Of a stretch of 59,904 bases of DNA, positions 1 to 7,876 are shown piece after piece. The translations under genes were made by a program, and so were the position numbers. Below the pieces are notes generated by a model. The model searched no databases and had not been told where the DNA came from. It saw nothing but the letters and a program-made list of their open reading frames with translations. The number at the start of each line of letters is the position of its first letter. Positions within the stretch are counted from its first letter, which is position 1. Source of the DNA: Deltaproteobacteria bacterium (lineage in GTDB: Bacteria > Desulfobacterota > Desulfobulbia > Desulfobulbales > Desulfurivibrionaceae); contig JAJZRF010000009.1 in NCBI GenBank assembly GCA_021847425.1, positions 1 to 59,904 of the forward strand, read 5' to 3'.

Positions 1-73
1 AAAGGCCCGAGTCATAAGCCACCTCCGATCGCTCCAGAACATGCCGGATAAGATCGTCAAGTTTTTCCATCAT
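1..73 (-). CDS. possible 5' end of a divergent gene, cut by the window edge
   Basis: Reading leftwards from an ATG at 73 (a second ATG follows directly) there are 24 open codons up to the window edge, beginning MMEKLDDLIRHVLERSE, a plausible amphipathic helical N-terminus. A weak GAGCGG lies just upstream. It is divergent from the primase-helicase gene at 112. No family can be named from so little sequence, and it may be chance. Confidence 0.3.
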   Translation of the reverse strand, partial: MMEKLDDLIRHVLERSEVAYDSGL

Positions 74-111
74 CCGCTCGTTAAATATGCCTTCTCTGTG
101 TCTAGTACCTT

Positions 112-2175
112 ATGAACTTATTAATAACCGATCAGGTGATCTACGACCATCTGGCAGGGAAAAAGACCATTGGCGTCTATCCGCTCCTGATCGATGATAA
201 CTGTTATTTCCTGGCAGTCGATTTCGACGAGGCCGACTGGTGCGAAGACGCCATGGCCTTCATGCAATCCAGCCGGGATCTGGGCATTCCGGCAGCGCTG
301 GAGATATCCCGCTCAGGAAACGGCGCACACGCGTGGATCTTTTTTGCCGATCCGGTTCCGGCGCGCGAGGCCCGGCAGCTTGGGGCCGCGCTGATCAGCC
401 ATACCTGCGACCGCACTCGGCAACTGTCCCTGGCCAGTTACGACCGTCTGTTCCCCAACCAGGATACCATCCCCAAGGGCGGTTTCGGCAACCTGATCGC
501 GCTTCCCTTGCAGAAACAGCCGAGGGAATCAGGGCATAGTGTATTCGTCGATGAACGCCTAAAGCCTTATCCCGACCAGTGGGCTTTTTTAGCCTCGATC
601 CGCCCCTCATCTCGTAGTGATCTGGCGGAGTCCGTTCTACGGGCCAGCGGCGGCCGCCATCCCCTGGATATCGCCTTCGCGACCGAGGAAGAGGACAGCA
701 AACCCTGGCAGCGTTCTTCGGCTGTCCCTTCCCGGATTTCTGGCCCCCTGCCGGAATCCTTGAATCTGGTGCAGGCCAACCAGATTTTCATCGCCAAGGC
801 AGATCTGCCCCAACCTCTGTCAAATCGTCTGATCCGGCTCGCCGCCTTCCAGAATCCGGAGTTCTACAAGGCCCAGGCCATGCGCTTGCCGGTATGGAAT
901 AAGCCACGCATCATTGGCTGCGCGGAGAACTTTCCGCAGCACATCGGCCTGCCACGCGGCTGCCTCGATTCAGTGCTGGACTTGTTGCAGGAAAACGGTA
1001 TTCGCCCCGAACTGTTGAACGAACGTTTGCCCGGCAAGAAAGTAATCGCCAAATTCACTGGCACCTTGCGTAAGGATCAAAAGGCAGCAGTGCGGGAAAT
1101 GCTTAAACACGAGATTGGGGTGTTATGTGCTCCGACGGCCTTCGGTAAAACCGTCACCGCCGCCGCCCTGATCGCCCGGCGCAAGGTGAGCACTCTGGTG
1201 CTGGTGCACCGTACTGAACTGCTGCGCCAATGGCAGGAACGATTGATCGGGTTTCTGGAGGTTCCGAAAGATGGGCTGGGCGTCATCGGCGGCGGGAAGA
1301 AGAAGCCATCCGGCAAGATAGACATAGCCGTCATGCAGTCGCTGTCGCGCCGTGACGACCTGGGCGAACTCTTGGACAACTACGGGCAGATCATCGTCGA
1401 TGAATGCCATCATCTTTCGGCATTCTCCTTCGAGACGATTCTCAAACAGGCCAAGGCTAAATATGTGGTGGGACTCACCGCAACCCCGGTGCGACGTGAT
1501 GGACATCAGCCGATCATTTTCATGCAGTGCGGACCGATTCGCCATCACGCCGCCAGACCCGAAACCGCCCCGGTCCAGCTGGAGGTTTGGCCAAAAGTGT
1601 TGCCTGCGCCAGAGATTCCGCCTGATTCACCGATTCAGGATGTCTTCCGCATCCTTGCCAACGATACCACCCGCAATCAACGGATTGCCGCAGATGTGCT
1701 GACCGCTCATCGTGAGGGGCGCAAGGTGCTGGTGCTTACCGAACGAACTGACCATCTTCCACTGTTGCGGGATGCTCTGGGAGATGAGGTCGAACACTGC
1801 TTTGTCCTGCACGGCCGTTTGTCAAAGAAGCTGCGGGCGGCGGTGTTTGCCGAACTGGATGCGTTGGACGAATCAGCGGCGCGGGTCTTGCTCGCTACCG
1901 GTCGCCTGATCGGTGAAGGCTTCGATCACCCACCACTCGATACGCTTGTTTTGGCTATGCCAATTTCCTGGAAGGGAACCTTGCAGCAATATGCCGGACG
2001 CTTGCACCGGGAGCATGCCGATAAACAGGATGTGCGCATCTACGATTATGCCGAGACGGATCACCCCCAACTCGCCCGCATGTGGGACAAACGCCAACGC
2101 GGCTACCGGGCCATGGGGTATGAGATAAAGCCGGCGGAGTCTGTTGTTTCTGGGAGTGGTTCCAAGCTGAAATAA
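112..2175 (+). CDS. TOTE-type archaeo-eukaryotic primase fused to SF2 helicase, N-terminally short
   Basis: The 687-residue protein joins a primase-like domain to a superfamily 2 helicase, the arrangement of the TOTE conflict-system proteins, which are predicted to act in phage or plasmid defence. Primase motifs seen are the acidic pair in VDFDE (D37, D39), the SRSGNGAH segment (H73) and YDRLFPNQD (110-118). Helicase motifs are Walker A PTAFGKT (341-347), DECH (430-433), TATP (456-459) and a late QYAGRLHRE. Family members usually have a zinc-finger-like segment before the ITDQVI motif. Here the ATG lies only a few codons before that motif, a TAG stop sits in frame at 103-105, and no frame upstream resembles the missing part, so the gene looks 5'-truncated or rearranged. 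Partner nuclease genes are not visible. Confidence 0.85.
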   Translation: MNLLITDQVIYDHLAGKKTIGVYPLLIDDNCYFLAVDFDEADWCEDAMAFMQSSRDLGIPAALEISRSGNGAHAWIFFADPVPAREARQLGAALISHTCDRTRQLSLASYDRLFPNQDTIPKGGFGNLIALPLQKQPRESGHSVFVDERLKPYPDQWAFLASIRPSSRSDLAESVLRASGGRHPLDIAFATEEEDSKPWQRSSAVPSRISGPLPESLNLVQANQIFIAKADLPQPLSNRLIRLAAFQNPEFYKAQAMRLPVWNKPRIIGCAENFPQHIGLPRGCLDSVLDLLQENGIRPELLNERLPGKKVIAKFTGTLRKDQKAAVREMLKHEIGVLCAPTAFGKTVTAAALIARRKVSTLVLVHRTELLRQWQERLIGFLEVPKDGLGVIGGGKKKPSGKIDIAVMQSLSRRDDLGELLDNYGQIIVDECHHLSAFSFETILKQAKAKYVVGLTATPVRRDGHQPIIFMQCGPIRHHAARPETAPVQLEVWPKVLPAPEIPPDSPIQDVFRILANDTTRNQRIAADVLTAHREGRKVLVLTERTDHLPLLRDALGDEVEHCFVLHGRLSKKLRAAVFAELDALDESAARVLLATGRLIGEGFDHPPLDTLVLAMPISWKGTLQQYAGRLHREHADKQDVRIYDYAETDHPQLARMWDKRQRGYRAMGYEIKPAESVVSGSGSKLK

Positions 2176-2604
2176 GCCCTCAACGTAACGAGTGAAATGA
2201 GACAACACTGCTGCTACGGTGCCGGTGAGAGGCCAAGCCCTAGAGCAAAAGCCCCGCCGGAGGCCTGGGCGTTGGATTTGCGCCCTATCGCCTTCGCCAC
2301 ATTCCGGTCAGTATGTGGGGGCGAAGCAGTCAAGGTTGCGACCATCGGGAGCACCCGCAGGGCTTGGCCTGTAGGGCTTGGCCTTGACGGCTTTGCCTCC
2401 GCATGCTATTCTAACCCGAAAGAGAAACGTCGAAGAAGCCCAATAAGAGCATCCGCCGTCTTACCACTTTTCATCGCCCTAGCTTCAACGGTAGTTTTGA
2501 CGGTATTTCTGGCCGAGTCTTATTTGTTTACGCATATATTTCAATGCATTATCAGATAAATTAAATGGTCGGCGCCTCCACAATTTAAGTGGTTGATTTT
2601 ATTA
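2176..2604. other. non-coding accessory stretch with imperfect inverted repeats
   Basis: No convincing gene is seen. An open frame at 2197-2559 exists but its composition (Arg/Ala/Pro-rich, then a hydrophobic tail) does not resemble a known protein. The sequence AGGCCAAGCCCT at 2230-2241 is the exact inverse complement of AGGGCTTGGCCT at 2359-2370, which is repeated again at 2373-2384. This could form a 12-bp stem over a loop of about 117 nt. The tract separates the helicase gene from recombinase debris. Confidence 0.5.
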
Positions 2605-3376
2605 CTATTTTTTCCTTGTTGGTATACCGGAAGCGTTATGCGGATGTTGTGCGGTTTTCGTCAATGTCGCAGCGGACCAGTATACCTCCAAGGCGTCCTG
2701 ATCGTTCATCTGTAAATACCGCTGAAAGGCTTTATTCGTGCTGATCTTGGCCCCGCGCTGAATCTGTTCAGGGCTGAGGACAGCACGAAGAGCCGTAGCG
2801 GTGCTATGTTTCGTCCCGCCATACAGATCCACACTATCAATACCCAAATTCCCACACTCTTCCACCACTTGTAAAAATACTTCTGGCCAAAGGCTTGTCC
2901 TGGGCAACAGCCCGATCCGCCTTTTGTATGCCGAAAGAAAGGAAGGTCTGGAAGGCCAAGGGGAAACGACCGGGCAAGCTCAATATCTTCCGGCAACATC
3001 GGAATAACCTTGAAACGGTTTTCCTTTGGGTTGGGGATAAAGAAATGACCTGTTTTCCGGTCAATCTCCCCTTCCTTTAAGCTGATCATTTCCGCTGGCC
3101 GAATGGAAATATAGGTGGAAAGCCACTTGATACCAAGCCAGATGCGAGGATTGAGATCATAGGTCAGCAGGCGAACTTCCGCGATAACCGCTTCCTGGCT
3201 TTCCTTATCAAGGACTTTCCTGTATCCCAAGGTGAAATTGACCTCTGGAAAGTCGGGAATCCGATAAGTGCCGCGCTCTCTGTGTTCTATCCAACGAAAA
3301 AATGAATGCAGACACGTTTTGATGTTGGCCCTGGTCTTGGCCGAGGCAGGATACCCGAAGATAAAATCTTCCAGAT
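2605..3376 (-). pseudogene. tyrosine recombinase (phage integrase) pseudogene
   Basis: Read on the minus strand, the core-binding part (EDFIFGYPASAKTRANIK, ending TLGYRKVLDKESQ) runs without a start codon from about 3375 into a catalytic domain with the first arginine box, SIRPAEMISLKEGEID. Near 2850-2862 the homology leaves this frame (at KWWKSVGI) and continues in the next (CGNLGIDSVDLYGGTKHS, later NKAFQRYLQ with the presumed catalytic tyrosine). The gene is therefore frameshifted. Its N-terminus is lost where it meets an IS630 remnant, and a TGA stop is in frame at that junction. It once probably served a genomic island and is expected to be inactive. It does not look like an integron integrase. 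Confidence 0.75.
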
Positions 3377-3378
3377 CT

Positions 3379-3555
3379 CAACTCAGTGTTCTCAAGGGGC
3401 AGTGCCTCGACCGCCGCATTCCCGAGATGGCGGCCAGGCGGGCCCATGTGGCTGCCTGGGAGAAAGCCAGAAACAACAGCGCGAGAAAAATTGTCTGGCA
3501 GCTCAAAACATCAGATGCTCGCATCAAGCTGCGCCATCTTTATCCGAAGTTGTAG
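3379..3555 (+). mobile_element. IS630-family transposase C-terminal remnant
   Basis: About 58 codons ending at the stop near 3555 read LSVLKGQCLDRRIP and then AWEKARN and SDARIKLRHLYPKL. These match the conserved C-terminal end of IS630-type transposases (the TADARIKLKRLYP-like tail). No upstream catalytic DDE region remains. The remnant abuts the broken integrase and overlaps the 3' end of the CoA-binding protein gene on the other strand, which suggests a deletion or recombination junction near 3376-3379. Confidence 0.7.
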
Positions 3556-3971
3556 CTGTTACGTGGTACTAGGTCATGATGCATTGTCTTAATGCAGCGG
3601 TCCATTACCACCATCAACCCCGCCGCCTTTGCGGTTCGGGTCGCCTCGGCGTGGATCACCCCCTCCTGCATCCACACCGCCTTGGCGCCGATGGCAATGG
3701 CCTCGGTCACGATGGGGGGTACATCTTCGGAGCGGCGGAAGATATCGACAATGTCCACCGGAACGGGAATTGAACCAAGGTCGGGGTAGCAGTCCAGGCC
3801 GAGGATTTCCTCTTGGCCGGGATTGACCGGGATCACGGTGTAGCCTGCCTCGATCAGGTAGCGGGCCACCATGTTGCTGGGCCGGGATTCCTTGGGGGAG
3901 AGGCCGACCACCGCGATGGTTCTGGCCGTGGTCAGCAGCGCTTTAATGGCCGGGAGATCATCAAGGAGCAT
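3540..3971 (-). CDS. CoA-binding domain protein (YccU-like)
   Basis: The 143-residue protein is a single Rossmann-like CoA-binding domain. It starts MLLDDLPAIKALL, followed by the nucleotide-binding loop AVVGLSPKESRPS, then VIPVNP and the conserved VWMQEGV and MDRC segments. Family members are thought to bind CoA, but their physiological role is unclear. The last codons (after about residue 125) fall in the IS630 remnant on the opposite strand, so the C-terminal tail may have been replaced by insertion debris. It is divergent from cooT, with about 120 bp between the starts. Confidence 0.85.
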   Translation of the reverse strand: MLLDDLPAIKALLTTARTIAVVGLSPKESRPSNMVARYLIEAGYTVIPVNPGQEEILGLDCYPDLGSIPVPVDIVDIFRRSEDVPPIVTEAIAIGAKAVWMQEGVIHAEATRTAKAAGLMVVMDRCIKTMHHDLVPRNSYNFG

Positions 3972-4091
3972 GGGGGTATCTCACGCTATGGGTTCATGGT
4001 TCTGTAAATCTGCATGATAAAGGTGGGAAAAGGTATTATATTGTATTTTCCCTCGCGGCAAAGCGAAAAAATACAAGGAAGGAGGCAGGTC

Positions 4092-4295
4092 ATGTGCCAG
4101 ATGAGCATAATCCTCGTACAGGATGGCAAGGAGGAGGTAATTCTGGAGAATGCCTCCCTTCTTGAGGTTACCGATGACGGGGTGAGGGTTTCCGCCCTCT
4201 TTGAGGAGCCGAAGCTCATCCGGGGAGCAATGGTTCGCGCCATTGATTTTCTCCATGGCAAGGTAACTGTGACACAAACAAAAGGAGCTGCCTGA
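4092..4295 (+). CDS. cooT: CooT-family nickel-binding protein
   Basis: This 67-residue protein begins MCQMSIILV, the hallmark of CooT proteins, whose Cys2 takes part in nickel binding and which were described as accessory proteins for nickel insertion into CO dehydrogenase. The ATG at 4092 is preceded by AAGGAAGGAGG, an excellent ribosome binding site. Just upstream, TTGTATTTT (4041-4049) and AAAATACAA (4068-4076), with an inner TCGC/GCGA pair, form a hairpin that ends 4 nt before the ribosome binding site and could control translation. The next gene starts 1 bp after the stop, so the two are surely co-transcribed. No CO dehydrogenase or hydrogenase gene is seen nearby. Confidence 0.85.
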   Translation: MCQMSIILVQDGKEEVILENASLLEVTDDGVRVSALFEEPKLIRGAMVRAIDFLHGKVTVTQTKGAA

Positions 4296-4296
4296 G

Positions 4297-4554
4297 ATGC
4301 ATCCGAAAACAACCATTGAAAAGCTGCAGGTGCTTTTGCCTCACTGGCTTGAGCATAACGAAAACCATGAGGCGGAGTTCAGGAAATGGGCAGAGCAGGC
4401 GCGGGCGGAAGGGCAGGGCTCCCTGGCCGAGGTTCTCGATAAGGCCGTGGCAAGCATGTCCGCCACCGATGCGATCCTGAAAAAAGCCCTGGCGGAAATC
4501 GGCGGGCCAGGCGAGGGCCATCATCACCACGACCATCATCACCATCACGACTGA
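4297..4554 (+). CDS. small protein with histidine-rich metal-binding tail
   Basis: The 85-residue protein has a helical body with acidic and basic residues (LPHWLEHNENHEAEFRKW) and ends in a GHHHHDHHHHHD tail. Such tails in nickel chaperones store or deliver metal ions. The ribosome binding site AAAGGAG (4282-4288) lies inside the end of cooT. Because it directly follows cooT, a joint role in nickel storage or delivery is likely; this is inference from context. Its family has no function that I can name. Confidence 0.75.
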   Translation: MHPKTTIEKLQVLLPHWLEHNENHEAEFRKWAEQARAEGQGSLAEVLDKAVASMSATDAILKKALAEIGGPGEGHHHHDHHHHHD

Positions 4555-4597
4555 TAGTCCCGGCCGTTGTTCGCCCTGGGTCTGTCCGAGGTCGTCC

Positions 4598-5095
4598 CTA
4601 TTTTTCGAAGGAGCGCAGGGCGGAGACGTTGCCGTGCTCAGGGGCCTCGATGGCGGCCACCACCTTGATCAGCCAGAAATCTTCCGGCGTGGTCTCGATC
4701 TGGTTGTGTGTGGTATCGCTGAGCCAGTGGGAATCCTCGGGCAGGCTGTAGAACGAGCTGTCGATGCCGAAAAAGCCGTCGAGCAGATGGGCCACGGTGT
4801 GGATGATCTTGCTCTGAAAGCCTTGGGGCATGCGGAGGATATCCTGAAAATTCTTGGTGCCCGCCGCGCGCAGATCAGCCAGCAGTTTTTCCAGAACCTG
4901 CCGGTTCTCGGCAATCCCCTGTTCCAGCCAGGGCCAGAAGCGGCTGTCCAGCCCTGAGCAGGATTCGGCCGCGATCACCCGGACCGTGTCGTACTTCACC
5001 AGGGGGGTCTGGGCAAGAAAGCGCAGAGCATGGGCCGAGCTTCTTTCCAGGTCCGGCCCCATCACCAGTATCCGATGCGGGACTTCCAGTCTCAT
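4598..5095 (-). CDS. conserved hypothetical protein
   Basis: The 165-residue soluble protein begins MRLEVPHRILVMGPDLE and has no signal peptide or membrane segment. A middle helical part (LLADLRAAGTKNFQDIL) and an acidic C-terminal half (DSHWLSDTTHNQIETTPEDFW) are visible. It lies 32 bp downstream of the HAD-hydrolase gene on the same strand and is probably co-transcribed with it. I do not recognise the family. Confidence 0.65.
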   Translation of the reverse strand: MRLEVPHRILVMGPDLERSSAHALRFLAQTPLVKYDTVRVIAAESCSGLDSRFWPWLEQGIAENRQVLEKLLADLRAAGTKNFQDILRMPQGFQSKIIHTVAHLLDGFFGIDSSFYSLPEDSHWLSDTTHNQIETTPEDFWLIKVVAAIEAPEHGNVSALRSFEK

Positions 5096-5127
5096 GGCGT
5101 ATCCTTGTGGGCGTTTCCCGGCCGGGA

Positions 5128-5748
5128 TTAAAAAATAGGCAGACGGCTGATTTCCATGAAGCTCTGCACATGGTATTCCGCGGGCAACTCCCGGTTTTTA
5201 AAGGCGATGAGCCGCATGCCGACAGCTGCAGTATGGTCCCGGTCCACCTGGGAATCGCCGATGTAGATGCTCTCTGCCACGCTGCACTGAAAATGCGCCA
5301 GGATCTGGTGCAGCGCTTCCGGGTGCGGCTTGGGCTGGGCCACGTCAAAGGGGGTTACCACCTTGTCGAAGAGGTCTGCCAGGCGAAACATCTGCAGCAC
5401 CGGCCCCATGGTCGAGGTCCGGTTGGTGCTGATGGCTGTTTTAAACTGCGGCCTGATAAAGTGCAAAAATTCAAGCAGATCCGGTTCCATGATCATGTGC
5501 TGCAGGTAGGGGGTGTAATCAACACCCCTCCGGTAGGCATCCGCAGCGTCCAGATCCTCGGGATAGTTGCGGAAGATGTGGCGGATGGAATCCATCACAT
5601 GGTGCATATGCACGTATTCGAGCTCTTCCGCATCCATGGGCGGGTAGCCGAATTTTTCCAACATCTGATTGTAGTAAACCCTGTTGGCGTTTTTTGAATC
5701 GAACATCACGCCGTCACAGTCAAATATCACCAGTTTTAAAGCAGCCAT
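5128..5748 (-). CDS. HAD-superfamily hydrolase (phosphoglycolate-phosphatase-like)
   Basis: The 206-residue protein has the HAD motif I nucleophile in FDCDGVMFDS at its N-terminus, motif II in ISTNRTS, the motif III lysine in the KPHPEAL region, and motif IV in IYIGDSQVDRD. This is the order of subfamily IA phosphatases such as phosphoglycolate or pyrophosphate phosphatases. The substrate cannot be read from the sequence. It is the first gene of a two-gene minus-strand unit and is divergent from nadB. Confidence 0.88.
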   Translation of the reverse strand: MAALKLVIFDCDGVMFDSKNANRVYYNQMLEKFGYPPMDAEELEYVHMHHVMDSIRHIFRNYPEDLDAADAYRRGVDYTPYLQHMIMEPDLLEFLHFIRPQFKTAISTNRTSTMGPVLQMFRLADLFDKVVTPFDVAQPKPHPEALHQILAHFQCSVAESIYIGDSQVDRDHTAAVGMRLIAFKNRELPAEYHVQSFMEISRLPIF

Positions 5749-5965
5749 TGCGAAGAATCCTTGTCATCTTGCCGTCTCCGCGCTATGTAAAATCCTTTAC
5801 CGGAACGGGAGCGCCCGAACAAGGCAGGAGGTCTGGGGAAGCAGGGGAGAGAATAGTTCCAAACTGTCTCCTCTTTACTGAACATTGGACCGTGCTGTCA
5901 AGCTGTTAACCCGGAATCGGCGGTGCCGGGGTGCGCCGGTTCCGCATAGCTGCAGAGGGATTGCC

Positions 5966-7612
5966 ATGAAATACAGTACCGACTTTCTCGTGATTGGCAG
6001 CGGTATTTCCGGGCTTTCCTTCGCCATCAAGGCCGCGCGCTTGGGATCGGTGACCATCATCACCAAGAAGGCCCGGGTGGACACCGCCACCAACCTGGCC
6101 CAGGGCGGGATCGCCGCCGTGCTCTCGCCCAATGACTCCTTTGCCCTGCACATCGAGGACACCCTGCGCTCCGGGGCCGGGCTGTGCCACGAGGACATCG
6201 TCAAACTGGTGGTGGAGACCGGCCCGGCCCGCATCGAGGAGCTTATTCGCCTGGGGGTGCAGTTCCAGAGCGAGGCTGGCGACCCCAGCCATCTTGATCT
6301 GGGCAAGGAGGGTGGACACTCGACCCGCCGCATCGCCCATGCCATGGATTTTACCGGCCGTAAGATCGAAGAAGGGCTCCTGGCCCAGGTGGCGGCCAAC
6401 CCCAACATCACGGTGCTGGAAAACCATCTGGCTGTGGATCTCTTGGTCAGCTCCAAGACCGGCACCCCGTACCAGCCCCACGACAGCTTCAGCGACCAGT
6501 GTCTGGGCGCCTATGTCTTTGACCGGGAGACTGGGCGGATCGACACTTACCAGGCTAAGGTGACGGTGCTCTGCACCGGCGGCACCGGCAAGGTCTACCT
6601 CTACACCACCAACCCGGATATCGCCACCGGCGACGGCATTGCCATGGCCTACCGGGCCGGGGGCAGGGTTGGAAACCTGGAGTTCGTCCAGTTCCACCCC
6701 ACCTGCCTCTACCACCCCCAGGTGAAAAACTTCCTGATCTCCGAAGCGGTGCGCGGAGAAGGCGGGCGGCTCATCGACCAGTATGGCAAACCCTTCATGC
6801 ACAAGTACGACGCCCGGGGGGATCTGGCCACCCGCGACACGGTGGCCAGGGCCATTGACAGCGAGATGAAGGCAAGCGGCGATGATTGCGTCTATCTGGA
6901 CATCACCCATCAGCCCGCTGAGTTTCTCAAGAAAAGGTTCCCCACCATCTATAATAAATGCCTTTCCCTGGGGATCGACATGACCAGGGAGCCCATTCCG
7001 GTGGTGCCTGCGGCCCACTACATGTGCGGCGGGGTGGTCACGGACCAGTGGGGCAGGACCAATATCGAGGGGCTGTTCGCCTTTGGCGAAACCGCCTGCA
7101 CCGGGTTGCACGGCGGCAACCGGCTGGCCAGCAATTCGTTGCTCGAGGCGGTGGTCTTTGCCCACCAGGCCTATCTTGAGTGTGAACGGGAATGGCCCGA
7201 CCTGCGCGAGGCCACGCTGCCCGAAGTGGCGGAATGGTCAGCCGGCGAGGCCCAGCGCATCGAGGAGAATGTTCTGGTCAGCCATAACTGGGACCAGATC
7301 CGGCGCTTGATGTGGAACTATGTCGGCATTGTCCGCACCGAGAAGCGTCTTGCCCTGGTGCAGGAACGGCTCCGGGCCATCGCCGGCGAGGTGAACCAGC
7401 ATTACCGCGACTACATCCTGACCCCGGACCTCATCGAGCTGCGCAACATCGCCCAGGTTGCCGAGCTCATCGTGCGCTGCGCCTGCATCCGCAAGGAGTC
7501 CCGGGGCCTTCATTATCTGGTGGATTTTCCCAAGTCAGACGATGCGCACTGGAAAAAAGACACCATCATCCGGCGGCAGGACAACGAACCTGGCCTGGTC
7601 GCCGCCAACTAA
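5966..7612 (+). CDS. nadB: L-aspartate oxidase
   Basis: NadB oxidises L-aspartate to iminoaspartate, the first step of de novo NAD synthesis; anaerobes use fumarate or other acceptors. The protein of 548 residues begins with the FAD dinucleotide-binding fold (DFLVIGSGISGLSFA). It then carries NLAQGGIAA, the substrate-domain signature EGGHSTRRI, HPTCLYHP, and the C-terminal flavin contact HGGNRLASNSLLEA. ATG 5966 is preferred because it starts right at the FAD fold and follows GAGGGA; an in-frame extension to 5885 has no such support. nadA and nadC are not adjacent. Confidence 0.95.
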   Translation: MKYSTDFLVIGSGISGLSFAIKAARLGSVTIITKKARVDTATNLAQGGIAAVLSPNDSFALHIEDTLRSGAGLCHEDIVKLVVETGPARIEELIRLGVQFQSEAGDPSHLDLGKEGGHSTRRIAHAMDFTGRKIEEGLLAQVAANPNITVLENHLAVDLLVSSKTGTPYQPHDSFSDQCLGAYVFDRETGRIDTYQAKVTVLCTGGTGKVYLYTTNPDIATGDGIAMAYRAGGRVGNLEFVQFHPTCLYHPQVKNFLISEAVRGEGGRLIDQYGKPFMHKYDARGDLATRDTVARAIDSEMKASGDDCVYLDITHQPAEFLKKRFPTIYNKCLSLGIDMTREPIPVVPAAHYMCGGVVTDQWGRTNIEGLFAFGETACTGLHGGNRLASNSLLEAVVFAHQAYLECEREWPDLREATLPEVAEWSAGEAQRIEENVLVSHNWDQIRRLMWNYVGIVRTEKRLALVQERLRAIAGEVNQHYRDYILTPDLIELRNIAQVAELIVRCACIRKESRGLHYLVDFPKSDDAHWKKDTIIRRQDNEPGLVAAN

Positions 7613-7766
7613 CCGGATAGGCGTTGTAACTTCTCCTTCAGCAGTCCAAAACCCCTTCGAAACATAAGCTTTTCGTTAAGCGCTTTCGCTTCACATCGCC
7701 TTGAGTTTGCGTGCGAAAACGCGGATCCGTTTTTCTTTTTTCCCGCCCTGTTTTTTGCTTGCGTGC

Positions 7767-7814
7767 ATACTACCTGTAGTGCGATAATAGTTCCCGAAAC
7801 ACAACATGTCGTGT
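7767..7814 (+). promoter_or_regulatory. tandem NrdR-box-like sites in the nrdD promoter region
   Basis: A palindrome ACACAACATGTCGTGT at 7799-7814 fits the NrdR box (aCACwAtATaTwGtgt) at 13 of 16 positions. A second, weaker box, ATACTACCTGTAGTGC at 7767-7782, fits at 11 of 16. The two start exactly 32 bp apart, the typical helical phasing of paired NrdR boxes. A possible -10 hexamer GATAAT (7783-7788) lies between them. Repression of the nrd operon by NrdR when dATP is high is the expected meaning. Confidence 0.65.
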
Positions 7815-7876
7815 TTCAAGGGAAGTCAGAGGGGAAGATTTCAACTAGTTTCTTAATCATCGAATAGGAGCAAGGT

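Noticed and set aside
2197-2559. 120-codon ORF after the primase-helicase
   Set aside because: Odd composition over an inverted-repeat tract and no ribosome binding site.
2605-3376. Integron integrase for the cassette cluster
   Set aside because: The recombinase is a broken phage-type integrase 36 kb away with no sign of the IntI-specific insert.
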